Counted from the stretch's first letter, positions 13,173-26,728 are shown. The stretch is 64,000 nucleotides of DNA from CAVVYV01 sp963818205 (GCA_963818205.1 CAWFRG010000001.1:124001-188000); one strand, 5' to 3'. Notes: a model not told the origin generated them from the sequence alone. Numbers and translations are program-made.

Positions 13173-14354
13173 CTATGCCGGGAACACGGCCATCGTCGCG
13201 GTGAAGCCGTGGAGGAAGTTGCGGCCGCCGACCGGGCCGATCTCGCCGGCGCAGAAGAAGCCCGCGGCTGGGGCGCCGAGGGAGTCCTCGATCGCTGCCG
13301 CGTCGTGGTCGGGCACCTCGAACATGTTCGAGCCGCGCCCGTTGCAGGTGAAGAGCAGAGCCCCTGCCGCCCCCTCGGCGCCGAGCGCCTGAGCCTGGGC
13401 CCGGAGCGCCTCGCGGAGATCCTCGTCGGCGGAGGCGGCGTCGCGGACGTGGAGTCGAACGGTCTGGCCGACCCTGACCCGCTCGCCGGTGACCAGCGAG
13501 CCGGTCTCCCGGTCGGCGCCGATGATCGGCCGGACGAGGAAGTCGCCGCGCTCGTAGCTGGGGCGGTTCTCCTCGATGACGATTCCGAGGAGGACGCCGG
13601 CGACGGCGAGCTCGCGCTCGCGCTCCGGGAGGGCCGCGATCACCTCGCCCAGCCGCTCCATCGCGGGCTTGCCGGCGAGCTCCGCGATCACGTTGCCCTC
13701 GGCCGCCGTGATCGCCATCTCGGCCCCGACCGGAACGGCGCCCTGGGAAACGCAGGGCAGCACCTCGACCCCGGAGAGCAGCACCGCCACCGCTCCGTCC
13801 GAGTGGACGTCGCCGTCGCGGAGCAGGACCGTGCCGCCGGCGAACGAGGCGCTGGCGAGTCCGCCGAGAACCGGCGCCCGGGGCCGGGCGCGCTCGAGCG
13901 CCTCCAGGAGCAGCTCTGAGGGGAAGCTGAACGGATCGCAGAGGGCGATGATCGCGTCGCCGGGCTCGGCGGCACCTTCTCTGCCCGCGGCCGCGAGCTC
14001 TTCCGGAAGCCCGAGGAGCCGGAACCCCTCGCCGTCGCGCTCGGCGCTCAGGTGCATCGTGCTGACCTCCGCCCCCGGGAGGCTCGCCGCCCAGACGACG
14101 AGCCCGGGGCCTTCCTCGAACTCGCGCCCCTGCGCCAGGGTGCCGCCCGCCCCGCAGCCGATCAAGTTCCGCGGCCCGAGCCGCTCCTGGACCTCCGAGA
14201 GCAGCCACTTCGCCATCGGCAGGTGGGGGCCGGAGGCGAAGACCAGGCAGAGGTCGCAGTCGCCGTCGAGCCCGGCGCGGGCGCGGTCGGCGGCCTCCCC
14301 CGCGGCGCTGACCGTGTCGAACTCCTGCGAGAGGCCGACCGAGATCGCGGTCAT
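13173..14354 (-). CDS. FIST N- and C-domain protein
   Basis: 393 residues. The first half (LCLVFASGPHLPMAKWLL, LIGCGAGGTLAQGREFEEGP, VLGGLASASFAGGTVLL) is a FIST N-terminal sensor-like domain. The second half (GVLLGIVIEENRPSYERGDF, then LVRPIIGADRETGSL and ALLFTCNGRGSNMF, AGFFCAGEIGPVGGRNFLHG) is the FIST C domain. FIST proteins are proposed to bind small ligands such as amino acids; many, like this one, are stand-alone cytoplasmic proteins. The ATG is 4 nt downstream of the prfB stop, so it is likely co-transcribed with prfB. Confidence 0.88.
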   Translation of the reverse strand: MTAISVGLSQEFDTVSAAGEAADRARAGLDGDCDLCLVFASGPHLPMAKWLLSEVQERLGPRNLIGCGAGGTLAQGREFEEGPGLVVWAASLPGAEVSTMHLSAERDGEGFRLLGLPEELAAAGREGAAEPGDAIIALCDPFSFPSELLLEALERARPRAPVLGGLASASFAGGTVLLRDGDVHSDGAVAVLLSGVEVLPCVSQGAVPVGAEMAITAAEGNVIAELAGKPAMERLGEVIAALPERERELAVAGVLLGIVIEENRPSYERGDFLVRPIIGADRETGSLVTGERVRVGQTVRLHVRDAASADEDLREALRAQAQALGAEGAAGALLFTCNGRGSNMFEVPDHDAAAIEDSLGAPAAGFFCAGEIGPVGGRNFLHGFTATMAVFPA

Positions 14355-14358
14355 CGCG

Positions 14359-15505
14359 CTAGCCGGCCGAGGCGCCGTCGCCGCCCGAGGCCCCGGCCCG
14401 GGCCGCCGCCTGATTCAGGTACGCGCGGACGAAGCCGTCGAGGTCGCCGTCGAGGACCCGCTGGGCGTCGCCGACCTCGAAACCAGTGCGGTGGTCCTTG
14501 ACCCGCTGGTCGGGATGAAGGAAGTAGCTGCGGATCTGCGACCCCCACTCCGCCGGCTTCTGCTCGCCGCGCTCCTTTGCCAGCTCCTCGGCGCGCTCGC
14601 GCTCCTTCCGCTCCAGCAGCCGCGCCTTCAGGAGCTGCATCGCCACCGCCTTGTTCTGGGCCTGGGAGCGCTCGTTCTGGCACTGGACCACGATCCCGGT
14701 CGGGAGGTGGGTGATCCGGACGGCGGAGTCGGTCTTGTTGACGTGTTGGCCGCCGGCCCCCGAGGCCCGGTAGGTGTCCACCCGGATATCGGCGTCGTCG
14801 ATCTCGACCTCGACGTCGCCCTCGACCAGGGGCGCGACGTCGACCTGGGCGAAGCTGGTGTGCCGCCGGGCGGAGGCGTCAAAGGGGGAGATCCGGATCA
14901 GGCGATGGACGCCGCGCTCGGCCGCGAACAGCCCGTAGGCGTTCTCGCCGCGAGCGATGAAGGTCGCGGACTTCAGCCCGGCCTCCTCCCCGGGCGAGGC
15001 CTCCTTCATCTCCACCTTGAAGCCGCGGCGGTCGGACCAGCGGAGGTACATGCGCACGAGCATCTCGGCCCAGTCCTGGGAGTCGGTGCCGCCGGCCCCG
15101 GCGTTGATCGTCACCACCGCGTCCCCGGCGTCGTAGGGGCCCGAGAAGAGCCGCTCCTCCTCGAGCTCGGCGAGGCGGCGCTCCACCGAGGCGAGCTGGG
15201 TGGCGAGCTCGGACGCGATCTCCTCGTCGTCGGAGGCGAGCTCCGCCAGCTCCCCGAGGTCAGCGACATCGGACTCGAGGCCGCGAAATCCCTCCAGCCG
15301 CCGCTGGGCGCGGGCGTGCCTCGCGGAGATCTCGGCGGCCGCGCTCTGCTCGTCCCAGAACCCCGGGCGCTGCATCTCGGCCTCGAGCCGCTCGACCTCT
15401 CGCTCAAGCGCGGCTGGGTCAAAGGTAATCCGCGAGCAGCTTCAGCTGTCCACGGATCTCGGCGAGTCGCGCGGAGATTCCCTCCATTGGGAGCGTCTCG
15501 GCCAT
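14359..15505 (-). CDS. prfB: peptide chain release factor 2, made by +1 frameshift
   Basis: Release factor 2 ends translation at UGA/UAA by hydrolysing peptidyl-tRNA on the ribosome. The first frame (ATG at 15505) reads MAETLPMEGISARLAEI then KLLADYL and meets TGA after 28 codons. The rest, starting DPAALEREVERLEAEMQRPG, is in the +1 frame. The junction CTT-TGA-C is the classic prfB recoding site. Later motifs are the anticodon-like RISPFDASARRHTSF and the catalytic GAGGQHVNKTDSAVR. About 381 residues in total, normal for the family. The FIST gene follows directly. Confidence 0.93.
15418..15424 (-). promoter_or_regulatory. prfB programmed frameshift site CTTTGAC
   Basis: On the minus strand CTT (15424-15422) is followed by the in-frame stop TGA (15421-15419) and C. 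Slippage of the Leu tRNA from CUU to UUU gives LADYL-DPAAL. This is the autoregulatory site known for prfB: low RF2 slows UGA reading and raises frameshifting. The Shine-Dalgarno-like AGGGGG that normally lies three nt upstream is not evident here. Confidence 0.75.
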
Positions 15506-15541
15506 GACCACAGGGTACGGTGTGCCGGAGAAGGGAAGCTC

Positions 15542-16792
15542 GTGGAGAAGGGACTCGCAGAGAGAATCCTGCGCTCGGGCCGCTGGGCACGGAGCGCCAT
15601 CACCTCCGGCCTGCCGCCGGTGCCGACCGCCGGCGGGCGGGCGCTGGCCACACGGATCGCCGGGATGCTGCTACTGGCGGGGGCGGTACTGATTGTCGTC
15701 ACCGTGGCCCTGCCGCCGGCGGCGGGCGGATCGGACCTGCTGATCCTCGCCTACGGGGTGATCGCCGGGGCGGTCGGAGCCGTGCTGGTAGCCCGCCGCC
15801 GGGTCTCGGAGCCCGTGCTCGGTGCGGTCGCCGCCCTGGGCACCGCGGTGATCACCCTGGCCACCCTGGAGGCCGGAGCCGGGACCGGGGCCGAGGACAA
15901 CGAGGTCCTTTACCTGTGGGTATCCCTGTTTGCCTTCTGGTTCCTCAGCCTTCGCCACGCTTTCCTGCAGCTCACCCTGATCGGGATCGCCGACGCGGTG
16001 CTTCTGATCGATCAGTCGCCGGTGTTCGCCGCGGGGGTCACCCGCTGGGTCGTCACCGTTTCGACGCTGGCGGTGACCGGCCTGCTCGGTGCGTGGTTGC
16101 GGCGTTCGCTGGAGCGCGAGCGCGAGGAGGCGGCCCGCCTCGCCGTCGTCGCCGAGCGCATGCGGATCGCCCGCGAGGTCCACGACGCCGCCGGCCACGG
16201 GGTCACCGCCGTCTCCATCCAGGCCGCCGCCGGGCTCCGCTCCCTGGACAGCGACACCGAAGCCACCCGCGAGGCCCTGGAGGAGATCAAGCGCACCTCG
16301 CGGGTGACGATGGAGGACATGCGCAGGCTGCTGGGCATCCTCCGGCCCGGCACGAAGGGCGAAGCGCAGCTCGACCGCGTCAGCCTCGCCGGGGTCAGCA
16401 CCCTGATCGAGGAGGTCGAGCGGGCCGGGCTCCCGGTCGCGCTCGAGGTCTCGGGCAAGCGCTCCCCCCTGCCCACCGCCCTCGATCAGGCGGCCTACCG
16501 GATCGCCCAGGAGGCGCTCACCAATGCCCTCAAGCACGCGGGCCGCGGAGCCAAGGCCGCGCTCAACCTCACCTACGGGCCCGAGAACCTGGAACTCGAG
16601 ATCACCGACGACGGGGGCGGGAACGGCGTCGAGCTTGCGCCGGGCACAAAGAAGGGCCTGATCGGGATGCGGGAGAGAGTGGAGATGTTCGGCGGAGCGT
16701 TCGAAGCCGGCCCCCTCCCGGGCGCCGGGTTCAGGGTCCGGGCGCGACTGCCGCTCGGCGAACGCATCGCCGGCGGTCCGACGGGGGTCTGA
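15542..16792 (+). CDS. NarL-type sensor histidine kinase
   Basis: 416 residues from the GTG at 15542 (AAGGGAA upstream). The N-terminal half has five or six membrane helices (GMLLLAGAVLIVVTVAL; LLILAYGVIAGAVGAVLV; and so on) with no large extracellular domain. Then comes the HisKA_3 dimerisation motif with the phospho-acceptor His214 in AREVHDAAGHGVTAVS, and the ATPase domain with NALKHAGRGA, EITDDGGGNG and KKGLIGMRERVEMFGG. It autophosphorylates and passes phosphate to a LuxR-type response regulator. No regulator is adjacent; one lies at 59146-59820. Divergent from prfB. Confidence 0.9.
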   Translation: MEKGLAERILRSGRWARSAITSGLPPVPTAGGRALATRIAGMLLLAGAVLIVVTVALPPAAGGSDLLILAYGVIAGAVGAVLVARRRVSEPVLGAVAALGTAVITLATLEAGAGTGAEDNEVLYLWVSLFAFWFLSLRHAFLQLTLIGIADAVLLIDQSPVFAAGVTRWVVTVSTLAVTGLLGAWLRRSLEREREEAARLAVVAERMRIAREVHDAAGHGVTAVSIQAAAGLRSLDSDTEATREALEEIKRTSRVTMEDMRRLLGILRPGTKGEAQLDRVSLAGVSTLIEEVERAGLPVALEVSGKRSPLPTALDQAAYRIAQEALTNALKHAGRGAKAALNLTYGPENLELEITDDGGGNGVELAPGTKKGLIGMRERVEMFGGAFEAGPLPGAGFRVRARLPLGERIAGGPTGV

Positions 16793-16796
16793 TCCG

Positions 16797-17630
16797 CTGG
16801 CAAGTCTGATCCTCGCCCTCCTCGCTCTCGGCCTGACGCCGCCCGCCGGAGCCGAAGCGACCAGCCCCTACGACGCCGCGGTCCACCTTTCGAGCAAGAT
16901 CGGGCCTCGGCCGGCGGCGAGCAAGGGCGAGCGGCGTGCTCAGCGCTACGTCGCGACGGAGTTCCAGCAAGCCGGCCTCGCGGTGGCGGTCGACAAATTC
17001 CGCGTCCCCGGCAAGGGACGGTCACGCAACGTGATCGGCGAGCTGGACGGTCCCGGGAGCTGCCTTCAGATCTTCGTCGCACATGTCGACAGCGGCCCCG
17101 ATGGCCCGGGAGCGAACGACAACGCCTCGGGGGTCGGCGTCCTGGTGTCGCTTGCGGTGAGGTTGCGCGACCTGAATCCCGGCTGCGACATCTGGCTCGC
17201 GTCCACAGGCGCCGAGGAGCGGGGCTTCACCCATACCGCAAACCACCTCGGTGCGAGCGCCCTGGTCGGCCGGGTGAAGCGGCTCGGGAGAGGGCAGGAC
17301 CTGCGCTTCGCCTACGACAACGACGAGGTCGGCCGCGGCGGGCGCTTCTGGCTGCGGTCGCCCGCTCCGGCGCCGCGTCCGGGGGTGGAGGAAGAGATCC
17401 TCGCTGCCGCCCGCCGCGCCGGGGTCACGGTCCGCTGGGTTCGCGACGAGGGGAGCGGGAATTCGGACCATCGCGAGTTCAACCTCGCGGGACTCGGGGC
17501 TGCGGTGCTCGAGGGCTGGCGGGGGCAGGAGCCCTGCCGCGAGCTCCCCTGCGACCGGCCCGGACGCCTCCAGAAGCGCTCGCTCAACCGAGCCCTGCGG
17601 ATCGCGGAGGAGCTGATCCGCGGCCGCTGA
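16797..17630 (+). CDS. secreted M28-family metallopeptidase
   Basis: About 277 residues if begun at 16797. Motifs of M28 aminopeptidases are FVAHVDSG (metal His/Asp region), GANDNASGVGVLVSLA (bridging Asp), GAEERGFTHT (catalytic and metal Glu) and NSDHREFNLAG (metal Asp/His). The N-terminus SLILALLALGLTPPAGAEA looks like a signal peptide and is open in frame, but no ATG, GTG or TTG precedes it; only CTG at 16797 is available, and the first regular codon is GTG at 16983, which would cut off the signal and the first helix. So either a CTG start or a base error. Overlaps the end of the kinase gene region closely, likely the same operon. Confidence 0.75.
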   Translation: MASLILALLALGLTPPAGAEATSPYDAAVHLSSKIGPRPAASKGERRAQRYVATEFQQAGLAVAVDKFRVPGKGRSRNVIGELDGPGSCLQIFVAHVDSGPDGPGANDNASGVGVLVSLAVRLRDLNPGCDIWLASTGAEERGFTHTANHLGASALVGRVKRLGRGQDLRFAYDNDEVGRGGRFWLRSPAPAPRPGVEEEILAAARRAGVTVRWVRDEGSGNSDHREFNLAGLGAAVLEGWRGQEPCRELPCDRPGRLQKRSLNRALRIAEELIRGR

Positions 17631-17641
17631 CGCCCGGTGCG

Positions 17642-18334
17642 ATGACCGCCTTCTGCCTGATCCACGGTTCCTGGCACGGAAAGTGGTGCTTCGAGCGGCT
17701 GACGCCGTATCTGGAGGCCACGGGTCACCGAGCCCTCGCCGTCGAGCTGCCCTCTGACCGGCCAGGGACGACCTGCAGCGAGTACGCCGAGGTGGTCGCG
17801 GCGGAGCTGGGGGAGGATGACGGCGAGGTGATTCTCGTCGGACATTCGTTCGGGGGGCTGACGATCCCGCTGGTGCCCGTGCTGCGCCCGGTTCGACGGC
17901 TGGTCTACCTGGCCGCTCTGATCCCGAAGCCGGGGATGAGTATGAGCGAGCAGTTCGAGTCAGGCGAGGAGGCGATCGTCTTCGAGGGTGGTCGAGAGCT
18001 CGATCCCGAGGGGACGCTGAGCCAGTGGAGCGACCGGGAGGCCGCGATTGCGGCGATGTACCACGACTGCACCCCCGAGGACGCGAGCTGGGCCTGGTCG
18101 AAGCTACGGCCGCAATCCCGGGCTGCTCAGAACGAGGTCTGCCCCCTGAACGAGCTTCCCGACCTCCCAACAAGCTACGTCGTTTGCCGCGACGATCGGA
18201 TGGCTTCGACCGAGTGGGGGCGCAGGACCGCGCAGGCGCGGCTTGGCATCGACCCGCTCGAGATCGACGGTGGACATTGCCCCTTTCTCTCCCGGCCGCG
18301 GGAGCTCGCCGACCTGTTGGTCGGCCTGATCTAG
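17642..18334 (+). CDS. alpha/beta hydrolase
   Basis: 230 residues. FCLIHGSWHGKWCF carries the HG oxyanion loop, VGHSFGGLT the Ser nucleophile, CRDDRM the Asp and GGHCPFLSRP the His: a complete catalytic triad in the order of the salicylate-esterase/hydroxynitrile-lyase group. Cytoplasmic, small ester substrate likely, exact role unknown. It starts 11 nt after the peptidase stop on the same strand. The stop is immediately adjacent to the convergent cupin gene (CTAGCTAG at the junction), leaving no room for a terminator between them. Confidence 0.9.
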   Translation: MTAFCLIHGSWHGKWCFERLTPYLEATGHRALAVELPSDRPGTTCSEYAEVVAAELGEDDGEVILVGHSFGGLTIPLVPVLRPVRRLVYLAALIPKPGMSMSEQFESGEEAIVFEGGRELDPEGTLSQWSDREAAIAAMYHDCTPEDASWAWSKLRPQSRAAQNEVCPLNELPDLPTSYVVCRDDRMASTEWGRRTAQARLGIDPLEIDGGHCPFLSRPRELADLLVGLI

Positions 18335-18844
18335 CTAGACCGGGTCGCCGGGGAAGCGCAGATCGAAGCGCTCGACCAGCCCGGGGATGCTCTCGGGATC
18401 TACCTCGAGCTCATAACGAGCGGTGAGCTCGCCCAGCGCCTGCGGCTCGATATCCCCGCTGCCTCCGAGGTCGACCAGCTCCTCGAAGTAGCGCTCGAAG
18501 CCGGCGGGCGAGATGATCTCGAGGATCCGTGCCGGCTCGTCGCCGGCGTTCCAGAAGGTGTGCCATTGGTGGCGGGGCTTGAAGACAAGATCGCCCGGCT
18601 CGCCGTATACGACCTCATCGCCCAGCAGTCCCCCGAGTCGTCCCTCGAGCACGAAGCTGTACTCGTCCTCCCGGCTGTGCCGGTGGAGCGGCGCGGCGAG
18701 GGCGCGCGGGCCCATCGGGTGCTCGACCAGCGAGAACCCGCCGCCGGACTCCTCGCCGCCGATCATGAAGCGGACGCCGATGCTGCCCAGGAACCCGGCC
18801 TTGCCGTCGGTGGGCCCAATCACCTTCGCTGCCGTCGTACCCAT
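18335..18844 (-). CDS. cupin domain protein
   Basis: 169 residues with the two cupin motifs: PLHRHSREDEYSFVLEGRLG (HxHxxxxE region, metal-binding His and Glu) and GDLVFKPRHQWHTFWN (PxxxxH). A single-domain cupin such as this may be a dioxygenase, an isomerase or a storage-type fold; the C-terminal part (LEIISPAGFERYFEELVDLG) occurs often in small-molecule cupins with unknown substrate. Start ATG at 18844. It is convergent with the hydrolase gene. Confidence 0.88.
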   Translation of the reverse strand: MGTTAAKVIGPTDGKAGFLGSIGVRFMIGGEESGGGFSLVEHPMGPRALAAPLHRHSREDEYSFVLEGRLGGLLGDEVVYGEPGDLVFKPRHQWHTFWNAGDEPARILEIISPAGFERYFEELVDLGGSGDIEPQALGELTARYELEVDPESIPGLVERFDLRFPGDPV

Positions 18845-18911
18845 CTCCGCCTCCCCAGTTGGACAGTGGTGCGGGCGAATCTAGCGCTTGCTCGCGCGGG
18901 GCCGAAAGCGG

Positions 18912-19543
18912 CTAGGACGCCGCCGGCGCCGTCTCGGCGACGACGCCGGGAAGCCAGACACGGACCGCGTCGGCGACCGCGTCGAGGTCTTTCTTCAGCC
19001 CGTGGTCGCCCGGCACCTGGACGACGGTGCGACGCCGGGCAGCCGGCGGGATCCCGAACCGGTCTCGCTCCCCCTGGACGATCAGGATCGGGACCTCGAC
19101 CTCGTCGAGCTCGGGCAGCCGGCTCGGTGACACCTTGCCTCCCTTGCGGGGCGGCGGCTGGAGCGGAAACGCGAGGCAGAGGACCGCGACGGCGCCGGTC
19201 TCCGCGGCGGTGCGGCAGGCGACCCGGGCGCCGAGGGAGCGCCCGCCGACGATCAGCGGCAGCCCGCTCAGCTCTCCCTCGCGCAGGTGCTCGACAACCG
19301 CGGTCCAGGCGGCGTCGAGCTGGCGCGCCGGCGCGGGAGAGCGGCGCCCGGCAACGCGGTAGGGCTGCTCGACGAGCGCGACGCTGACACCCTCCGAGAG
19401 GGCGGCGTCCTTGGCAGCCTGCAGGTCTCCCGCCTCGATCCCTCCTCCCGCGCCGTGGCCGAGGACCAGGGCGGCTTTCGGCTCGTCGGCGGAATGCAGC
19501 TGGACCCGCGCCGGGCCATGCGGCGTCTCAATCTCCTCCGTGC

Positions 19544-19547
<4 letters not shown>
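18912..19547 (-). CDS. KANL3/Tex30-type alpha/beta hydrolase
   Basis: About 211 residues. After an N-terminal EIETPHGPARVQLH come LVLGHGAGGGIEAGDL (oxyanion loop), VGGRSLGARVACRTAAE (nucleophile Ser in GRSLGA), LCLAFPLQPP, VPILIVQGERDRFG (Asp) and VPGDHGLKKDLDAV (His). This is the dienelactone-hydrolase-like group with GGRSxG. No ATG/GTG/TTG fits the N-terminus: only CTG at 19547, overlapping the secA stop, or ATT at 19532 behind GGAGGA. It is co-directional and overlapping with secA, so probably coupled to it. Confidence 0.8.
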
Positions 19548-22384
<2,837 letters not shown>

Positions 22385-22456
22385 GATCCTAGGTTAGCTG
22401 GGCAGCCATCCCGAATCGGCTCGCTCCGCGGCTATCGCCTGCGGGGCGCCCTCTCG

Positions 22457-22804
22457 TCAGACCGAGCGGCTGCGTAGCTTCGCCACCATCTGCCGCGTCC
22501 GCTGGCGCTTGCGCCGCTTTTCCCGATGCTTCTTCACCTGGCGGCGCACGTCCTCGGCGAGCTCGTGGATCGTGTGCAGCATGTCGGGGGAGGCCTCCTC
22601 GGCGCGCAGGGTGATCCCCTTCAAACGCAGTGTGGCCTCGGCCCTCATCCGGTCCGTGATCCGGGGATTGCGCTCCTCTGACAGCTCAACCTCGAGCGTC
22701 GCCAGCTCCGAGACCTGCTTGCCGACCCGGCTGAAGCGGCTGATCACAGCCTCGCGGAGCGCCTCCGTGACCTCGACGTTCACTCCACGGACATCGATCC
22801 TCAC
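22457..22804 (-). CDS. hpf: ribosome hibernation promoting factor, short form
   Basis: 115 residues: MRIDVRGVNVEVTEALREAV, then a helix and strand LATLEVELSEERNP, AEATLRLKGITLRAEEASPD, IHELAEDVRRQVKKHREKRR and a basic end. It matches the N-terminal beta-alpha-beta-beta-beta-alpha domain of HPF/YfiA, which binds the decoding centre of idle 30S subunits. The dimerisation domain of the long form is missing. AAGGAGGACCAGC precedes the ATG. Lies between comF and secA, a common gene order. Confidence 0.92.
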   Translation of the reverse strand: MRIDVRGVNVEVTEALREAVISRFSRVGKQVSELATLEVELSEERNPRITDRMRAEATLRLKGITLRAEEASPDMLHTIHELAEDVRRQVKKHREKRRKRQRTRQMVAKLRSRSV

Positions 22805-22820
22805 GCTGGTCCTCCTTCCG

Positions 22821-23515
22821 TCAAGTGGGCCGAACGATGCTACGCCTGCCGTCCACCTGCGGCAACCCGGATTTTGGGATCGGGGGTCCAGCTCGGGCGA
22901 GCGTCAGGGCGACCACCCGCTCGCATCCGGCCTCCCTGAGGGCGGAGGCGCAGGAGGACAGGGTGGCCCCGGTGGTATGCACGTCGTCGACCAGAAGCAC
23001 CCGGGCGGGAGCGGGCCCGACGGCCCGCACCCGCGGCGGATCGGCGAGCCTGGCTTGCCGCTGCCGCCCCACCTGGCGAGGACCGTGGGCGCGGCGCAGG
23101 ACTGGCCGCGTATGGAAGGCGGCCGAGCGCCGCGAGACCGAGGGCGATCTCCTCGGCGGGATCGAATCCGCGCCAGCGCCAGCGCCACGGCGCCGCCGGC
23201 ACCGGGACCACGGTCGCCCCCAGCTCCTCGGTGGGACAGGCGCGAAGGATCGCTTCAGCCGCCACCCGCGCAAGCGCCAGCCGACGGCCGAACTTGAGGC
23301 CGTGGGCGAGCTCCCGCGCGACCCCGTCGAACCGCGAGGCGGCCACCGCCAGCATCACGCCGCCCGGACCGCTCTCGATCAGCGGGGCGGGCCTGGGCCA
23401 GCGCTCCCCGGCAGCGCCCGCAGAGGACCACCTTCGGCTCACAGGACGCTCCGCAGCAGCCACAGCGAGGCGGCGCCACCGCCGCCGCCAGCTGCCGGAC
23501 GAGAGTCACGATCAC
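22821..23515 (-). CDS. comF: ComF-type phosphoribosyltransferase, frame broken twice
   Basis: Three pieces in three frames make up one ComF. Piece 1 (from GTG at 23515) has the zinc-ribbon-like PPRCGCCGASCEP and LCGRCRGAL. Piece 2 has GVARELAHGLKFGRRLALA and VVPVPAAPWRWRWRGFDPAE. Piece 3 has RQVGRQRQARLADPPRVR and the PRPP loop VLLVDDVHTTGATLSSCASA. The breaks are near 23390 and 23105. The total is 695 nt, three times 231 plus 2, so two extra bases. ComF takes part in DNA uptake in transformable bacteria; elsewhere its role is unclear. Because the parts are otherwise intact, base-call insertions are more likely than true decay. Confidence 0.8.
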
Positions 23516-23567
23516 CGCCGCAACCTGTCGCCGCCGCGATCACGGATGGCGCGCGAGAGGTGACCAG

Positions 23568-24612
23568 TCAGCCCAGCGGGCGATCGACGTTGGTGCCACT
23601 GAGGCCGCCGACCACCACCGCCCCCTCCCCCAGTCTGGCTCGCGGGAGGATCACCGCTTCACGGATCATGGCGCCCGGCCCCACCTTGGAGCCGTCGCCG
23701 ATCACCACCGGGCCGTGAAGGTCGGTGCCGGCACCGATCTCGCACTCCGCGCCGATCAGCACCGGGGCCTTCACCTTGACCCCGTCGAGATCCGAGGCGT
23801 CACCGGCGTAGACCCCTGACGAGACCTCGCCGGCCGGCGGCGCGATTCCGACCTTGCCCGCGAGCGCGTCGAAGTTGCCCTGCACGAACTCCCCGACCGA
23901 GCCGATGTCGTTCCAGTAGGCGTCGATCTCATGCGAGTGGAAGGGGATGTCTCCGTCGAGCAGCGCCGGGAAGACGTCCATCGCCCAGTCGACGAAGCCC
24001 GGGGGCTGGTCGTCGTCGCCGGCGGGGCTCTTGTAGTCCGCGGGCGGGGAAGTGGTCAAAGATCTCGCGCCGGAACATGTAGATGCCACAGTTGGCGAGG
24101 TCCGAGAGCGCCTCGGCCGGTTCCGGCTTCTCCTGAAACCCCTGGATACGGCCCTCGTCGTCGGTGATCACCACCCCGAACTGGGTCGTGTCGTCGACCC
24201 TCTTGGTCGCGAGAGTCGCGATCGCGCCCTCGGCCGCGTGTTTTTCGTGTGCCTCCCGCATCGCGCTCAGGTCGATGTTGGTTAGCGCGTCGCCGGAGAT
24301 GACAAGGAAGGACTCGGACTCAGAAAGAAAGTCGCGGGCCTCGCCGACCCCGCCCGCGGTGCCCAGCGGCTCGGGCTCCTCGCTGTAGGTGATCCGGAGA
24401 CCGAACTCCGAGCCGTCCCCGAGCACCGCTCGAATCTGCTCCGGGAGATAGGAGACGTTGGTGACCACGTCCGCGAAGCCGTGCTCGCTGAGCAGATCTG
24501 CGATCCAGGCGACGATCGGCCTGTTCAGGACCGGCGCCACCGGCTTCGGCATCAGATAGGTGAGCGGCCGCAGCCGCGTCCCCAGCCCCGCGCCCAGGAT
24601 CATCGCCCTCAT
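23568..24612 (-). CDS. sugar-phosphate nucleotidyltransferase, frame broken once
   Basis: The first part (ATG 24612) has the pyrophosphorylase signature ILGAGLGTRLRPLTYLMPKP, then LVISGDALTNIDLS and FQEKPEPAEALSD. The second part, in the next frame, begins ADYKSPAGDDDQPPGFVDWA and has EIDAYWNDIGSVGEFVQGN and a left-handed beta-helix end (APVLIGAECEIGAGTDLHGP). They join at the GC-rich run near 24050; the span is three times 348 plus 1. The enzyme would form an NDP-sugar (dTDP/UDP-glucose or GDP-mannose type) from sugar-1-phosphate. A second, intact paralog is at 27715-28752. Lies between ahcY and comF on the same strand. Confidence 0.88.
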
Positions 24613-24621
24613 CTGAGCGCG

Positions 24622-26103
<1,482 letters not shown>

Positions 26104-26206
26104 GCGGTGATTGTCTCCTAGCTCGCGGGTGCGGGGCAGGGAAGGCTACAGGCGCCTCCGCCACGACGGCTACGGTTGATGAGAGGTAATGCGAGGGTGC
26201 TCCGCA

Positions 26207-26240
26207 GGAGCAACCCGTTTTGTGTTGGAGCAACCCGTTT
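26207..26240 (+). repeat. tandem copies of GGAGCAACCCGTTT motif
   Basis: GGAGCAACCCGTTT occurs at 26207-26220 and again at 26227-26240. The first copy also pairs with the preceding GGTGCTCC (26197-26204) to form a small hairpin. Related copies stand at 35256-35269, 49557-49569 and 63425-63458. This pair lies in the ahcY-arfB intergenic region and ends 4 nt before the arfB ATG, displacing any ordinary ribosome-binding site. Confidence 0.7.
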
Positions 26241-26244
26241 GATC

Positions 26245-26655
26245 ATGGACGAGGCCCTGGTCGTAAATGAGGAGCTGACCATCCCAATGGGCGAGATCGA
26301 GCTCCGCGCCAGCCGCTCCTCCGGCCCCGGAGGCCAGCACGCCAACGTGACCGCTTCCCGGATCGAGGCGGTCTTCGACGTCGCCGCCTCCCCCACGCTC
26401 AGCGACGAGCAGCGCAGCCGCCTCCAGGAGAAGCTCGGCGACCGGGTCAGCGCGGTGGCCCAGGACGCGCGCAGCCAGGCGCGCAACCGGGAGCTGGCGC
26501 TCGAGCGGCTGCGCGAGCGCCTTGCGGCGGCGCTGGTCCGGCCGAAGAGGCGCCGCCCGACGAGGCCCTCGCGGGCGGCGCGGGAGCGCCGTTTGGAGCA
26601 GAAGCGCCGCACCTCGGAGCGCAAGCGCCGGCGGCGGCCGCCGCCGGACGAGTAA
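26245..26655 (+). CDS. arfB: alternative ribosome-rescue factor / peptidyl-tRNA hydrolase ArfB
   Basis: 136 residues from ATG 26245 (MDEALVVNEELTIPMGEIEL). The release-factor catalytic motif SSGPGGQHANVTASRIEA contains GGQ; the C-terminus is a long basic tail (RRRPTRPSRAARERRLEQKR and RTSERKRRRRPP) that in this family enters the empty mRNA channel of stalled ribosomes. It has no stop-codon recognition domain, which separates it from prfA and prfB in this window. A longer frame from 26176 reads through the GGAGCAACCCGTTT repeats and is unlikely. Confidence 0.92.
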   Translation: MDEALVVNEELTIPMGEIELRASRSSGPGGQHANVTASRIEAVFDVAASPTLSDEQRSRLQEKLGDRVSAVAQDARSQARNRELALERLRERLAAALVRPKRRRPTRPSRAARERRLEQKRRTSERKRRRRPPPDE

Positions 26656-26671
26656 AGGGTTGACTGGGCGC

Positions 26672-26702
26672 CGCACGCGCCCGACGGCGGCATCCGCGTG
26701 CG
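26672..26702. terminator. hairpin between convergent arfB and SIS gene
   Basis: CGCACGCG at 26672-26679 and CGCGTGCG at 26695-26702 are perfectly complementary with a 15-nt loop. They sit in the 73-nt gap between two converging genes, so the hairpin could end transcription from both sides. There is no T-run. Confidence 0.4.
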
Positions 26703-26728
26703 CGGATAACCCACATCAGCCCTCTCGC

